A stretch of 64,000 nt of DNA from Apostichopus japonicus (taxonomy: Eukaryota; Echinodermata; Holothuroidea; Aspidochirotida; Stichopodidae), in assembly GCF_037975245.1 (NCBI RefSeq), contig NC_092568.1, positions 15,767,001-15,831,000 of the forward strand, read 5' to 3'. Below the pieces are notes generated by a model. That model had not been told where the DNA came from. It was given only the letters and a program-made list of their open reading frames with translations, and searched no databases. Both the position numbers and the translations under genes were made by a program. Shown here piece by piece: positions 28,301 through 43,300 of the stretch (the first letter of the stretch is position 1; every line of letters begins with the position of its first letter).

Positions 28301-31300
28301 GGTTCAACTTACACTACATCCATACTTGAAATGGAGCCTGCCCTGCCTCTACCTTCATCATCATCGTCATCATCGGTAGCCTCAAATAGTTCTGGATTGA
28401 CTCGGATGAAACTCTTCTGCATGGCAGACATCTGGGCCATTAAATGCTCTCGTCTCCTCTGAGCCAGTTCTGCTTTCCTCTTTTTCTCTTCTTGCTCTTT
28501 GACTGTATCTTTAGGTTCCTTCTCCTCTAAAGGAACTGCAAAATCCCTGTGCAGAGGTAACGTTCCTTTCTGTCTTTGAATGTCATCAAATTTCTGCAAT
28601 TTAAAGATCAAGTAGAAACTAACTTCTTCATTCAATCATTTTCTATTATTTATTTGTTTATATTTAAGTATGTACAGCACAAAGTATTCCACCTTGAACA
28701 GTACAGTATTAATTTCCTGAAAACTGTTAATGCTTGGTGGACACTTTTGTAGATACCGACTTGGATACACCTACGAACTACAGTAACAAAGAGTAGCAGG
28801 AATTTCTCTGAATACTAAAATGTTGAAATACACTCATTGCAATGTAATCAACATTAACATGCATATACAAACCTATACCTTGATTCACTCACTCACAAAC
28901 TTACCAATGAAGACTTATAAACTGATGTTTGTTTCTGTTGCAAATCAAAACTTTGCTACTGATTTGAAATACCCTAAATGGAAAATCTGACATCAAGACA
29001 TTCTTAAACTGCTATCATTTTTAACCAAGTATTGTAATTGTAGAGGTGCTTGAAAACCTGAGCAGAAAACAGGCGAAATTCTTACTTCAAAATGAAAACA
29101 GCAAATTGAAACCATGAAATAAATAAGACACCAGAGCAGCATTAAACCAATATACCACACCACTCAGTGTTGAAACGATTCTTTCATAATTTTCATAAAT
29201 AATTTTGAAAATATTACCTTAAATATCCAAGTTAGTAACTCAGTGCTGGATCTCACTTTAGGGTTGCCAACCATTTCCTGGAGTAACTTCAACAAACTTT
29301 TCTCTCCTGCGTGACAAAAACAATGGAATTTTATTGCTAAATATTGTTACCGTCACTAAGTAAGGAAAGCAAAGTTAATATCACAATGGTCTTTTTTTAA
29401 CTTCCATAATTGTTGTCAAACAATAATGGCAATTATCAACATTTCTCACATCCGAATTGATGTGAACTTCACTGCACATTTCACACATAATCATCATATA
29501 AAATAACTACCACTGTGTTCACCATCTAAACAACACTTCATATTGTCATGATACTGAAAAATTAACTCACTCATCACAACATTCCTGGCAACCCAGAATA
29601 GCAACAGAAAGATACATTGTGAGTATTTAATTTATTCCATAAATACAGAGTCAATTTATTTATATAAAAAAATGGATATGTTAAAGTGCATAGTGATATT
29701 CCAGAGGACTCTAAGAACAGAAACTAGCTTCACACTGCTTTGAATGAATGTTTAGCTACCAGACTACTTACCCCTGCTGGCTCTGTCGGTAAACCTGAGG
29801 GGTGACGACAGTTTCAAGGACCTCTCCTCTTCGAGTAGAGCAATTCCGACCAGGTATAATGTCTGGATAAAATAAAACCAAGGCAGAATATTTATAGATG
29901 TAAGATGAAAACTGAAGCAAAATGCTAGACTGATGATAATCTCAACAGTTTCTTCTCTCTCCATAAATATATTAGCAGAACACAGTAACGTCATGTCATA
30001 TCAAACTTACTAGTAACTTTAGGAAAAAAAACGCTCGAAAATAACAATCTAGACACTTTGGATGGTAGAATGAGAAGGAAGGGCGGTGACCGGTGGAGCC
30101 GATTGTAGAGGGTGCACAGTGTTAAAAGGTTACCAGGACATTCTAGGCACCGTAGAACGAGGGTGCTAAGGTTGTGGGGAGACAGGTAAGCGAGGAACGA
30201 AGTAAATACAGATTTCTTACAGAAGTCCTGTCTCGAGAACCTTTGCTCTTTTCAAATTTTTTTCTAAGAAATGTAATTCTTCAAAAATTGCAAAGACATA
30301 TTTTACAGTGAAGTAATAGAATTTTGTTTGGTCAATTTGTGCATTCCAAGACCTCTTGTTAAAGTCTAAAACACCTAAGACAACTTAAATATGTATGATT
30401 GAAACCACTGTGACATAACATTGCAAACCTACCTTCTGGAAAAGATTTTCTGACCACAGTCTACCTTTTGAAACAATAGCTCTGTGATAGATGACCTTCA
30501 GAAAGGATATAAACATTTTACAGTCCAGTATTTTGACCATGTTTTTGAAGTTTGGACAGAGTGGAGGTGGTAGCTGGGGTATGAACACTGCAAAGAAAAC
30601 AAAGAAACATTGACAAATCATTGTGGCTTATAGATTTATATCATTAAAAACATATGAATATATTCCATTAGGCCATCAGTCCTTTTGAAAGGTTTACCGA
30701 ATGCTTCCTGAGCATATGTCAATGTTGTCGAACTAACTTGACAAATGTGGACTGATACTTTAACTAGCACAATACATTGTATGTATACAGTCACAACAGT
30801 AGAACCAATACTGAATGCTATAAAGTATGGTTGTGAGGGTTGATCGATCTTTAGGACAGTAAGATTGACAAATATAAATATAATAATGATGAATAGACTT
30901 ACTGGATCCTTCATCTTTGATTCCCTCTCTCTCTAACCGCTGTTTATGCTGTTCCTCGGACTAGATGAAAAGAAAATGTACAAGCATTGTAAGCACTGAC
31001 AAACCCACAACCTGACACTTATAAGACAATTATAACAGACCATAATGCTACTCACACAACTTAGCTCTTTTGAGATAACATGTATTGTCTCCTGTAAAAC
31101 CACTAAAACAGTTCCCAAAAGCATAATGAGATTTGATCATTCACTATTGAGGATTTAGTAGACTACACAAACTTTCAAATATTTTATGAATCACAAGAAC
31201 AAGTTTCACCAATTGACAACAAATCAATGTGACAGATGCTGCCAATTTCTCTGCAAAAGTCGGGACATGCAAGAATTATGTCATATATCACTGACAGTAA

Positions 31301-34300
31301 ACACAATACATATGTAATTGTAATTGTAGACTCTGTGTCCATACCTTGGATTGTACACTGTTTCGTGAATACACACTAGACTCTGTATTCATACCTTGGA
31401 TTGTTCACTGTTTCATGAATACACACTAGATTCTGTGTCCATACCTTGAATTGTTCAGTTTCGTGAATACACACTAGACTCTGTGTCCATACCTTGGATT
31501 GTACACTGTTTCGTGAATACACACTAGACTCTGTATTCATACCTTGGATTGTTCACTGTTTAATGAATACACACTAGTCTCTGTGTCCATACCTTGGATT
31601 GTACACTGTTTCGTGAATACACACTAGACTCTTTGTTCATACATTGGATTGTACAGTTTCGTGAACACACACTAGATGCTATCACCACACCTTGGATTGT
31701 TCACTGTTTAAAGAATACACACTAGACTCTGTCTCCATACCTTTGATTGTTCACTGTTACATGAATACACAGTAGAATGTGTCCATATATTGGATTGTTC
31801 ACTGTTTAATGAATACAGACTTGACTTTGTCCATACCTTGGATTGTTCACTCCTGCTGTAATGATAGAAGTACGGTGAATACTCCTTCAAGCACTCTTTC
31901 TTCAACTCATACTTTCCCTTTTCTGTTACTTTGGTAGGTTTCCTGAGAGAAAAAGGGTACATGAAGTGAATAGCCTGCCTCAATTATAAGATTTACTTCA
32001 CTTTCCCTTCTTCGTGCATGGTGCTGCTATTTGCACTTGCTTTACTCACATGGATTTGTCCTAACCTTCTAATTCGTAACAAGTAACCAATATTTATATC
32101 TATATGTAATGAATGAAATTAATTTCCTTAGATATTTACCAACTTAAGAAGTTGGAGTTGGTGAGAGTATTTCCAACTTCCACATTTGTTTTAATTGGGT
32201 TGAAACAATAGCAATTATGAACACAAATCAAAAGACCACCAGTCTGAACAGTAACACTGTACTAACAACAGATGTTTACTTACTTGTAATTGGCAAGTGC
32301 TGGGATGACTTCCTCAACTCCAGTTTCATGTAAGTACTTAAACCAAAGGAAGAGAAAAGTAAGTGTTCACTTATTATGCACATCGTAATAAACTACTTAC
32401 ACATACCAAACAGTATTTCAAAAAAGCAACGGTCTGTACTAGTAACAAGCGTCATTATTCATTAACACTTTTTTAAGCCCTTCCCTGATATTACAAAAAT
32501 TGTCTACTACTATATTTTTCATCATATGATAATAATTTAGTACTATTTCAGCAGCAAATTTACCTGTTGGAGCTAGAGACTTACGTTTTCTGGTAAATTT
32601 TTAACCAGTTCGCTGTGGGCCATTGAGTTGATGGACAACTGATGAAGAACTTCCCTGCGCAGCCCATCTGTTGGTGCCACCTCTCCAATACCAATCACGT
32701 ACCTTTCACCTGTCCACAAAATATGAGACAATAAGACAAACCATATGTCTTTAAATTATGCCATAAAATTGCTCTTACTAGAAAAGGATAAAAACAGTTC
32801 CTCCCAAGATATAACATAGTTAAAACTTTTTCATTTTTTCATTGTGAAGAAAGCAATTTTGTAACTGTAAACAATGCCAGTATAAGATAATAAGCACAGA
32901 ATGGAAGAGACCATCCCTTTGAAAGAAAATCAAGTAGATTCCATTAAAATTATAAAGAATTGAAGCACTAGAGGTTTTATTATGGCGATAACAAGACATC
33001 CTTCTCATGTGTTTACTAGTATATCAGCCATGAAGGTCAATTACTACATTACAGCTTCTTGTAAACGCTTCTACCAATCACATCGCTCCTTCATGAAGGT
33101 ACCCATCATGCACTTCACCAAAAGAGAGAGTTTAGCTTTATTACAAGTATGCATATGGCAGCTCAGTACAACAGTTCTTTGCGTACTATTACTCACACAG
33201 GATAATGATTAGTAGATGCAAGAACTCCTCCATCACATTAGTCTTATTTCCCAAGATCTCCTGTATCTGTTTATAAACAAATAAATATATGAAATCATTC
33301 CATATGCATTATACATATTTTATACTTAAGGTTTATTAAACCAAAGATTTAAATATCCTTTATTTTACACATTGCTATAACAAAACAACTATTTCATAAT
33401 TAATAAAATAAGTAGTATTTCAATCTACTTAAAGATTGATTTGATTATGTTATCCATTCATTAATGGTAATACTAAAATTCAATGTATGTTGATTCTGAA
33501 CTAATATTTTACTCAATTTAACTAAAACTACTGGTAATGATTATATATCTGCTCCTGGATTTATATGTTGTTAACGTTGTCTGTTTGAACAGAAAGACAA
33601 ATTAATCACTATCTGTGTTGTAATAATATGAACTTCTTACCAGTTGATCCTCTTTCAGTGATCAAATGTTTCAGAGTTCTTTGTTTTGTCATTGCCCTCC
33701 ATAGCCTCCCAGAAGTAATCTTATCAATTGTTTCAGAGTTTGTCATTTGCCCTTGATAGTCTCCCTGCGGAAACCTAATCAAGTTTACTTACCTCGGCAT
33801 GCCCAGTGTCCCCTCCACTGATTTCCAAAAATCGAATCAACTCAAATCGGTGCAGGAGACAAAGCATGTAGTCATCGGGTTCCATTAATGATGCACCAAC
33901 CTGTAGGGGGGAAAAAATTGACGGTAACTTCAAGATTGTAAAGAGAGGTTTGTCTGACCTCTTACATAATGTTCTTGATTTTATTTTAGGGTTTATTAAT
34001 AATTCCATCAAATTATCCACCTTGGTCACTACTTCTTAACATCAAACTTCACACAGAAAATGTTACAGCAATATTCTACAGCTCATCCAACATATTGTGA
34101 CATTGATATTATTGTGAAATTTGCTGGCCTCACAGCATAGCTATGCAAGGAACCAAGCATATTAGAGGGAAATGAGAAAATACCTTAAATGCAAGGGTAT
34201 GAGATCACATCAAAATCCACCAATAAAACAAAACTGAAATAAATCTTTCAGACAAATAACTTTGGGTGAGAGAGAGAGATCTCTGGTCTGTACCTGAAGC

Positions 34301-37300
34301 ATTTGGATATCTCTATCATACATCTCTTCTCTGCACTTGACATTCTTGTAGAAGAAAACCTGGAAAAAAACAACATCAACAGCAATTATACCAAACTGTT
34401 ACAATGATCAACAAGTGGATTGGAATGTCAGGAAGCTTCCTAAACTTGTATCATGAGACAATGGAAAAGTCTCACACTTTTAAAGAAACTTGGGTTTGTT
34501 TAAGAGTGAACATACCCAACCATTTCATTAAGGTGAAACTTAAGTTAGGGTGCCACAAATTCACTCGCTTAGCATACTATCAGTGATATGTGAGACTTAA
34601 GAACAACAACTTTCAATCATTGTCTGGACAAGTAATCACCTGATTAAGATGCAGACACATTTCTGCCTCTGAGATCAATGTTGAATGTTCCTAAGTAACA
34701 ATTATGCATCAATGCATGACCACTTCCAAAACTATTCAGGCAACAATCTGCTCACAATCATCAGAGTGTAAATATTGGAAAGGACAGAACCATATTAGTC
34801 TTTTTAGTTTACGATACGGATCGCAATGTACAAAAGACTTCATCATACGTTAAGAATATTGAACCTGTCAAGGTTTCCTGCTGTGATATTTGAACATTGA
34901 ACATTATGTATGTGAGGCAGACATTTTAACCACAGCTGCTTCACCCTCTATGATTCCACAGATTTCAGTTTAAATTGTGCACAATCTAACATCTCTCATC
35001 CATATGAACTAGCTAAGGTATCCTAGTTTGCTGGTAGGTTTGTGAACCTGAAATAGTTTGTGGGACAGATACTTAACCACTACATCATACTTCCACATTT
35101 TTAATTTAATGATGCACATATCTGAGTTCTCCAAAATCTCACCTAGCTGAGAAACCTTTCAAAAAAGTTCCATCCAGTAAAATTAAAACAAACTGCAAAG
35201 TACTAATTTTTATGAATAGCATTACCCATGATGTAATGATTCAACTGTAAAGAGCCCAAATATATACCAGATGATTATTGTAATACTCATGCTCTACACA
35301 AACCTTCAAAAGCATTAAGAAGTTTATTTTAACTTGGCAACAGATGTAACCTACCTGGTTGACCAATGAGTATCCATTTCTCCTCCAAAGTCCGGCATGC
35401 AATTCTGCAACCAAGACCTGTGCTCTCAGAGGTTCCTCGATCATTTCAATTGGCTGAATGGGTTGCTGTCAAAGGAAATGAGAAACATCCTAATTTGTTT
35501 CACTACTAACATCAAAAGAGATATTTTTTTGAAATGTCAAAACATTGTGTAAGACCATTTATATTAAGAAAAGGTGTATAAACATTACCTTCATTAACGT
35601 AATTGATGCTGCTGTAAAATGCATCATTAAAGCCACTTCATTTTAACACATATCCAAACTGCTGAAATAAGAAATCTACTTTCAAATACTTCATCAATAA
35701 GAGAATAGCTGCATTAATTAAACATAGGTCTCCCTAGTCAATGCCATACTTCATCACTAAGAGAATTTGCTGCAGCAATTAAAAGTGGCTTCCTGTTCAA
35801 TGCTATTCTTCTAAACTACCTATCAAAGATGAAACTACCAAGGAATATTTGACTTACATTTGGTAAGAGCCCTTCTGTAAGGTAACTGATGTTGAACTTT
35901 CCTAATCCAACTTGTATACCTGAAAGGAAGACAAGCAAATATTATTAATATAGGTTAACACCATTGAGAGAGATAAACAGAGATAACGGACTGGAATGAG
36001 ATTTGAACCAGTGGTTTTATGAATACAAATCCTGTCCTTTACCAACTGAGCTATGTAGCCCTTAGTGGTAATCCCTATTCAACCATTAATTGACTGCAGG
36101 TGCCAGTCAGAAGCCACTGTACCTTCAATACCATGGTAACCAGGAATCAAACCCAAGATACAACTGAGCAAGAATCACAGAAGAGAAATTTGACTTTGTG
36201 TGTAGATGCACAGGCAAAAACAAAAACCCATAAAAACTGACTTAGGAAAACTAAAAGTGAGATTTTTCAATTTGAATTCAACTTGATATATGATCTATGA
36301 AAACTTTAATGTAATTTCTTAAAGGTGTTTGCATATTTCATCATTTAGTAGGTTGGTGTCACAATCTGAGTGAGCAGGCTGGTTCACTTGTGACAAACAT
36401 CAAGCTTAAAAGGTAATAAGTGATTGGTTCTCACCTGCTAGGAACCTGATCAAAGCATAGTGGACACTGACAGGACGATGAGAGACTTCATACCTGAAGC
36501 ATGTTGTCCTATGCCCAGCAACTGGAAAGAAGAATTTATATTCATAAGAGATATAAACAAATCTCTGTCAAATGGACTATCCAATGAAACTGCCTTTTCC
36601 AACATGAAGAAGAGGAAGAGTGTCAATAAATATTTATATATATTATATATTGCAAAAATTGCATACATAAATTTGCATCCTTTCCATACCCTTGTGTTGG
36701 ATATAATACTGACTGTGCTTTAATTAAACATACCCGTTAAGAACGGCTCTATGTTGTCACCTCAACTGTCAAGCTGCTGTAACTTTCAAAGTAACTTTTG
36801 ATTAAAGAGCTGCTTGCTTTCATTGTACTCACAAAATATCCATATGTAGTTGTGATTATCTGACTTATAATAACCAGGATGTTAAAAGAAGTATGAAAAA
36901 GAATCCTACATTAAAGCTAGTTTTTTACGCTAACATTATCTGCTATCTCCATTAAGCATGCTTACATACGCAGCCTTGACAAATACTTGTCAAGTTAGAA
37001 TTACATATTTCTAAACAGAATGTTTTAAAGTTACTTACAACTGACTTCCATTTCAGTCATTTTGCCAAAGATTTGTCTGTAGGCTTTCATTGTTGCACGA
37101 TAAGATTTAATCAGCAAGGATTTCTGTTATAAAAAAAATCAGTCCAAACATGAACATAATTTAAAACTCAAAGTATAGATGGAGTAGCCATAAGATGCCA
37201 ATATCTGAGCTATGGATACCATAATGACATGATCTCTATATTCAATTCAACATTTATCAATATTTATGGCACTGATATTTAAGGATCTCCATGACACAGT

Positions 37301-40300
37301 AAAGAGATCTCACACAGCACTGTCCAAGAAAGTACATGGAGGACTTTGTTTCCACTCTTCAAGAAAGTCAATTGAGGAACATACTCAAAAGGTGAATAAA
37401 AAATTTAAATTTCTTTCCCTTGTCATTGCTGAAGACAAAAACAAACAAGTAGGAAATAACTTAAAAATTTGCACAACAGTGTAATTTATAAGCAGTACAT
37501 ATGGACACATTCATAGCTTCATGACTCGTTAGATAAATTCTAACCCTCCTGTCTGATGTCCTGTATGTTTGTGTTACACACCTATAAAACATGACCAACT
37601 CGGCTGTTCCCACCTTACTGAAGCTAAATATCTATCTACCAGCCAGTACTTACATCTGAGGTGCACCATTCCAGGAAGAGGGTTATGCAAGTCTTGACTG
37701 CAACATTCAGTTGAATACCAGTCTCCCACTCTGGATCGTATTCAATGTGATGTCCAACAACCCTTACCACACTATCCATGCCCTACAAGAAAATAAGAAG
37801 AAAAATGTTGTCAGCTAGCATCAACTCAGTTTCTTAATCCAATAGTATATGTACGTACAAACCCTGTAATATGAATGTACACCCACAAAGCTTTTACATT
37901 TAACACCAGTGTGTATAGAATAACAAAACCAGTCATACACATCTGTCATATTTGGAATTTACACTCACAAATTTGCTTATGAATGTGGAAGTTATAGTCT
38001 AAGTTCTTCGACAACTGCAGATAGAATTTACTACTCGATCAACATTTCCTCATTACTGATCTAGAAGCATTTCCCACATTCCATCGTCCGTCACAATCGT
38101 AAATGGAAAGAGATATGTTTTCGCTTCTCTTAGTAGTTAAAACAATTCCAGTTTGCCATTAAATGTAGCCTATGATTTCATATACATCATCATCGTTTGT
38201 TTCATGGCCGACAGAACAGTACTGCATATCCTGTGATTCATGGAGTAATTAAGTGTATGAAGATTGGATATGTCACACTTGTTAGATATTGGCACAATAA
38301 CATGTTCTTTTGTGTGGTAGTGGAAGGGAGGGGGAGGAGGGTGCGAAGAGGTCGTGTTTACCTCAAATATTTCAAAACTTCATAGCATTTCTTCTCGCAC
38401 ATGTGCAAAGTTTACATGGTTGTCTTACAAGGCTCATAACTATTTTAGGAAAACTCACTGCCCAACTCAAAGATAGAAGAACTCTATCATTCATCTGTTG
38501 CTTTGTGTACTCTTCCAATTTAATACTTTTAATTAATTCAGTCTTATATTGCCTTTATCTATGTGAAAGAATCAAGTCTATTCAATAAAAAGTAGCCATC
38601 TAACATGCTTACATGCATGGCTTTAAGTAGTTCCAGGAAAGCTTCAAGTCCTTGCATGGCCATGTCTCTAAGGGTGGAATCCCAAACTTGTGGTCTGTTT
38701 GAAAGAACATACCTTGAGGAACACAAGAAGAAAATCAGAGGCAATCAGTGGTATTGAATAGTTTTAAACTTCCAAAAATGTTAATAATTCTATGACTCAA
38801 TGTAAAATCAGGCAAACATAAGATACTGGCCAATTAAGTGTGAATTTATTGATTTGTGCAAATAGGTGCACAAAAAACGCCTTTAAATTCTGAATACCAC
38901 ACCATCGTCAGAAGTACCATAGGAACATGCCCATGAGAAACAAAGAGAGCTGTACCCCATGGGTACAGCTCTCTTTGTTTTTGCTCTTTGTCCAGTGCAG
39001 TACTTGAAACAACACTGTAAGGATGAAATCTACACAAAGTAAAAATTTAATTTACAAGCAATAAAGACTCCTTGTGGAAGTCACTTGCTTCTAACCTGAT
39101 GTCTGTCAGGGAGATCATGATTCTTCGCAGGGCGTGAGTATCTCTACCTCTTTGAAACACATACTTGCCCTCAGCTGCAGAGAAAAATACCATGAATTTC
39201 ATGACAACTGAAAAATCTTTATTCTATCGCAAAAATCAGTAATGTTGCTACTCTAAATGCAAGGATATATGTTTCAAGTATAAAGATGAAAATCTATACA
39301 ATTTTATAAAGGAAGTGAATGTAAAAAGTAGTCATGGATGTCACCAAATACAATAAATAATAATAAAGTCAATTATTCGAATGTCACTAATATCTTTAAA
39401 TTGATAAAGAAAGACAAAACATCACAATCCTGTCCCTTTTTTCACAAATACATGATAGAGTATGTATACCAGTGTTAAGTACTGGTGTTTGCATCCCTTG
39501 ACAAAGGGATGCTTGCATTCCAAACCATCAAACAATACTCTGTAAATAGATGGAACAGTAAAGTCATCAGAAAGTTAACACTGCAGGTCATTTATTACTT
39601 CATATCCTCTGGTTTCCAAGTACAAGCAAAATAATATCTTAACAACACTTGGATTACTGAATTGATTAAAGGCATCAAGCTACTGAGGTACAACAGATGC
39701 TCTTGTCATCTGACTGAGTTTCTGAAAATGTTTATGTTCCTTACAATTTCTGGAATCCTGGGTGCAATCAAGAAAAGATCTGATGATGACCTTAAGTAGA
39801 TTATGCTCCCTCAGCAGCATCAATCCCTGTTTATAAAAAGTGACATTATGATATCAAAATATTAAACAAAATCCAAAATATTACCTCTTTACCTTATGGA
39901 TATGAGAAGAATATCACTCTCATTATGAAAACTTTTTAAGTTATAGATAGCACAGAAGGCATGGAAATTAATGGATGACCAAATTAAAGTGACAACATAT
40001 CAAAGTACATCAGCTGTGTCTTAAGGGTTATTGGAAATTATTAAACTTTTACCAATCAGGCAAGATATCCTATTTTACAAGCAATTACACCCAAAAAAGT
40101 TTATCATTTTTCCTTCCTCACTTTTTTTTTATACTTTAACACCATCCTGATCATACAAGTTTCACAGATAAAGACAGCTTTCAACCAATACAGCCAATAA
40201 CAAAACTCAAAACCATCTGTTACAAAGGCAGAACTAATGCTGTTTTCATAATCTCCCTTTACCCAGCTCACATCTACAAACCAACCTTGTCTATTTAACT

Positions 40301-43300
40301 GAAGTGGTTCTTTGCACCACCCTTTCACATTTTAGATGAGTTATTAAGCTAGTTTTATATCAACTTACCATTGTTGGTACAGTGTACACTTGGACTGTGA
40401 TGGCTGTAACAGAAACTGAATGCTCATGATCATCATGAGCAAAGTCAGACTGAATACGCTTGTAATGCTGCAATGGAAAACAACAGGCTGTGGTCAGTTT
40501 CTTGACAAAGATATGAGATCATATTGTAAAAATTCCCTCAAATATAAAAAATAAATAATTCATGTTAAGTAATAAGTAAATTAATGTTCTCACTTCTATT
40601 GACTGTTAACTTACTCCAATGATGATATACAAAGATGAAGGAATTTATTTTTATTTTTAACTGCAAACTGGATACATCTGTAGCGTGTATAACATCTCAA
40701 TGGCTTGGTGTTAGCCACCTGCATTGGAAATAACCTGATTTGATTTATATGGGGATGGGCTGAAGGTGTAGTCTCACATAATCACTGCATGAAAGGAATT
40801 TGGAATTATTCAACTAATGATGGACATTGCTGTTGTTACTCAGTGAAGAGAAGTCATGACAGCAGTTTACAGGGAGACTTTAAAAGCAATTATTTTACCT
40901 TTGTCAACAAGATAGCAAATTCTTTCTTGAAGTGTATATCCAGTAACATTGTACTCATGAAGAGTTCATGCCACTGAGTCCTTGCAGCTGGTGACAAAAA
41001 CAAAAAGGTAAATGTAATTATATTCTTAATTTTCCAGTGCAATTTCAAGGAATAAAGTGTAAACACAATAACAGAGAAAACAGTTGCTTTATATAACAAC
41101 ATCTTACACTAAGGTTCTACCACTAATTCAGATCAACACATGAAGTATAAGTTCATGCAAAGATTAACTTTCGTTTCAGACATAGACCTCTAATGACCTA
41201 CTGCAACAAAACCTTATTTATGTAATCACTATGATAGATCTACACACCAAGTATGAAGTTTCATTCGAGTTATGTTTACAAGGCTTTCAGAGGTCTTACA
41301 CTCACTAAAGATGGATATGTATCCCAAATATAAAATTAATCCCAGCTTTACTTTTAAGAGTAAGCATGTTTACAAGGTTTTCAGACTTTTAATCCCTGTT
41401 GATTTCAAATGACCTTTGACTTCCATAACACACCAGGGTTCTTAAACTGGATGTATATGTATATAAGTATGAAGCACAACCATCATGTAAGCATTACTTG
41501 TTGTGTGTTCAAGCCAACACCTCTGACACATGCACATCAATGTAAGCACCATAGCACATATTTTGTTGTTGTCTTCAAACAAGGAATAAAATATGTTGTT
41601 TATTCACCAATTTTTATTCTTACCTTTCCACAGTTTACTATCTCTGTACATGCTGCACTCAATGATGATATCATCAGTACCCTCTGCCTTAGACATCAAC
41701 TGCTGGCAGACCAAGTATCTCAGACCATCTGATTAAGTAAAAAGGGGGGCAATTTGAGAATAATTTGAGTAGGTTATATGTAAGCTCTCCTGCTGCATGT
41801 AACTCTGTTTGCTCACTGCAGTGAGTGGTTCTTAATCTGTGGTCAATGGAACCGTCAGGACTTGACCAATCCCTGTACCAAGGTAAAAAATGTTGTGTGT
41901 GTGTTGCTCTCTTGAGAAGGGTCCATAGTTAACAGCATGTTCTTAAATGGGAGTGCAACTGAATAAAGATCAGGAGACTTTTTACTTCAAGTAAAGAAAC
42001 AATCAAGGCAAATGATCCAACCATAATAACAGCCTTCTAAAATGCTGGTAAAACACTTGTATACACAGGAGAATTCACATAAAGCAATACCAGCATACCA
42101 GAGTTGTCATTAAGTATAACAATAATCTTGAGGAACCTTACTTTGAATGCTGACATCTTCATATCCTTCAGATTAATCCCCCCCCCACCCCCATCCCTCA
42201 CCTTTCAACAGCCAAATTAAGAGCTGCAATTAACATCATCACTTTCAACCATTTTGTATTCTTATGGCAGAATGTAGACTCCTTTCTATGCCAAAAGTTT
42301 CTATTCAAAGTGATTTCTTACCCAAAGTAGATGAAATTTGGATCAACCATTCCATGATTTTAAGAGCAAATGTTTGGTGAGACACAACAGAAGAATGCAT
42401 CACCAACACTTTCAGAGGTTTCTGGTGTCTTGAAGTTTGCTGAATGATAACTGCCTTAGCTGCTTCGCAATCTTGAGAAGATGCATTTCTAACTGAAGTT
42501 CGACCCTGATGGAAAGTAAAGAATATGCTATACATCATTTTCAACATGTATCACTGCAAAGAACTATAACAACTTCTCCTTCCCTCTTCTCCTTTTTAAA
42601 CTTGTACCTCACTTGTAAAAACTAAACCATAGATAATCACAACAAAAACATCCCTAGTTTATTTAGTGTTTATGATATGCCTTAGAGGGACATATTTTCA
42701 TGGGAAATTAACAACTTTCCATGACAGTACATCGTCATACATGCCACCTAACATCAGACCTGGAACATCAAACTGATCTATTTGCAACACAGTTTCTTCC
42801 TCACGATGATAATTCCTTTCAGTAAAGACTAATACTCTGTGGAACAAAAGAGGACACATCTTACACTGGGCATGTAAATCTCATACATAACATGACCATC
42901 AGGATTGATGAACTTACAAGATAAAGAGCTCATCGCTTCCTTTATTAATGGACACAGAAATGAGAGCAAAATAGAAATAATGACATACTTCCTTGTCAAC
43001 GATAGTAGCAAGTTCCAGTGCCTCTTTCTGTTTACAACCAACGGCTCGTTTTAAAGCTTCAATGACCTATAAAGAATGCCAAACATTGCAATAAGTAGAA
43101 GATAACGATAGATGTAATTACTATAATAATAATTATTAATTCTGCTTCTGCAGATGTCTGTGTTGATATATGATTGTCCAAAAAAAAGGGGGGAAGAATC
43201 TGCCTACAATGTTTCTACATTTGTTTCTGATTCCTTGAAATTGGACAAATATAAGGATAGAGCTCCTCATGTAATTGCTTAATAGTTTTCTCCAATTGTT

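Noticed and set aside
35988-36063. Functional tRNA gene
   Set aside because: A and B boxes are present but the acceptor stem halves do not pair.
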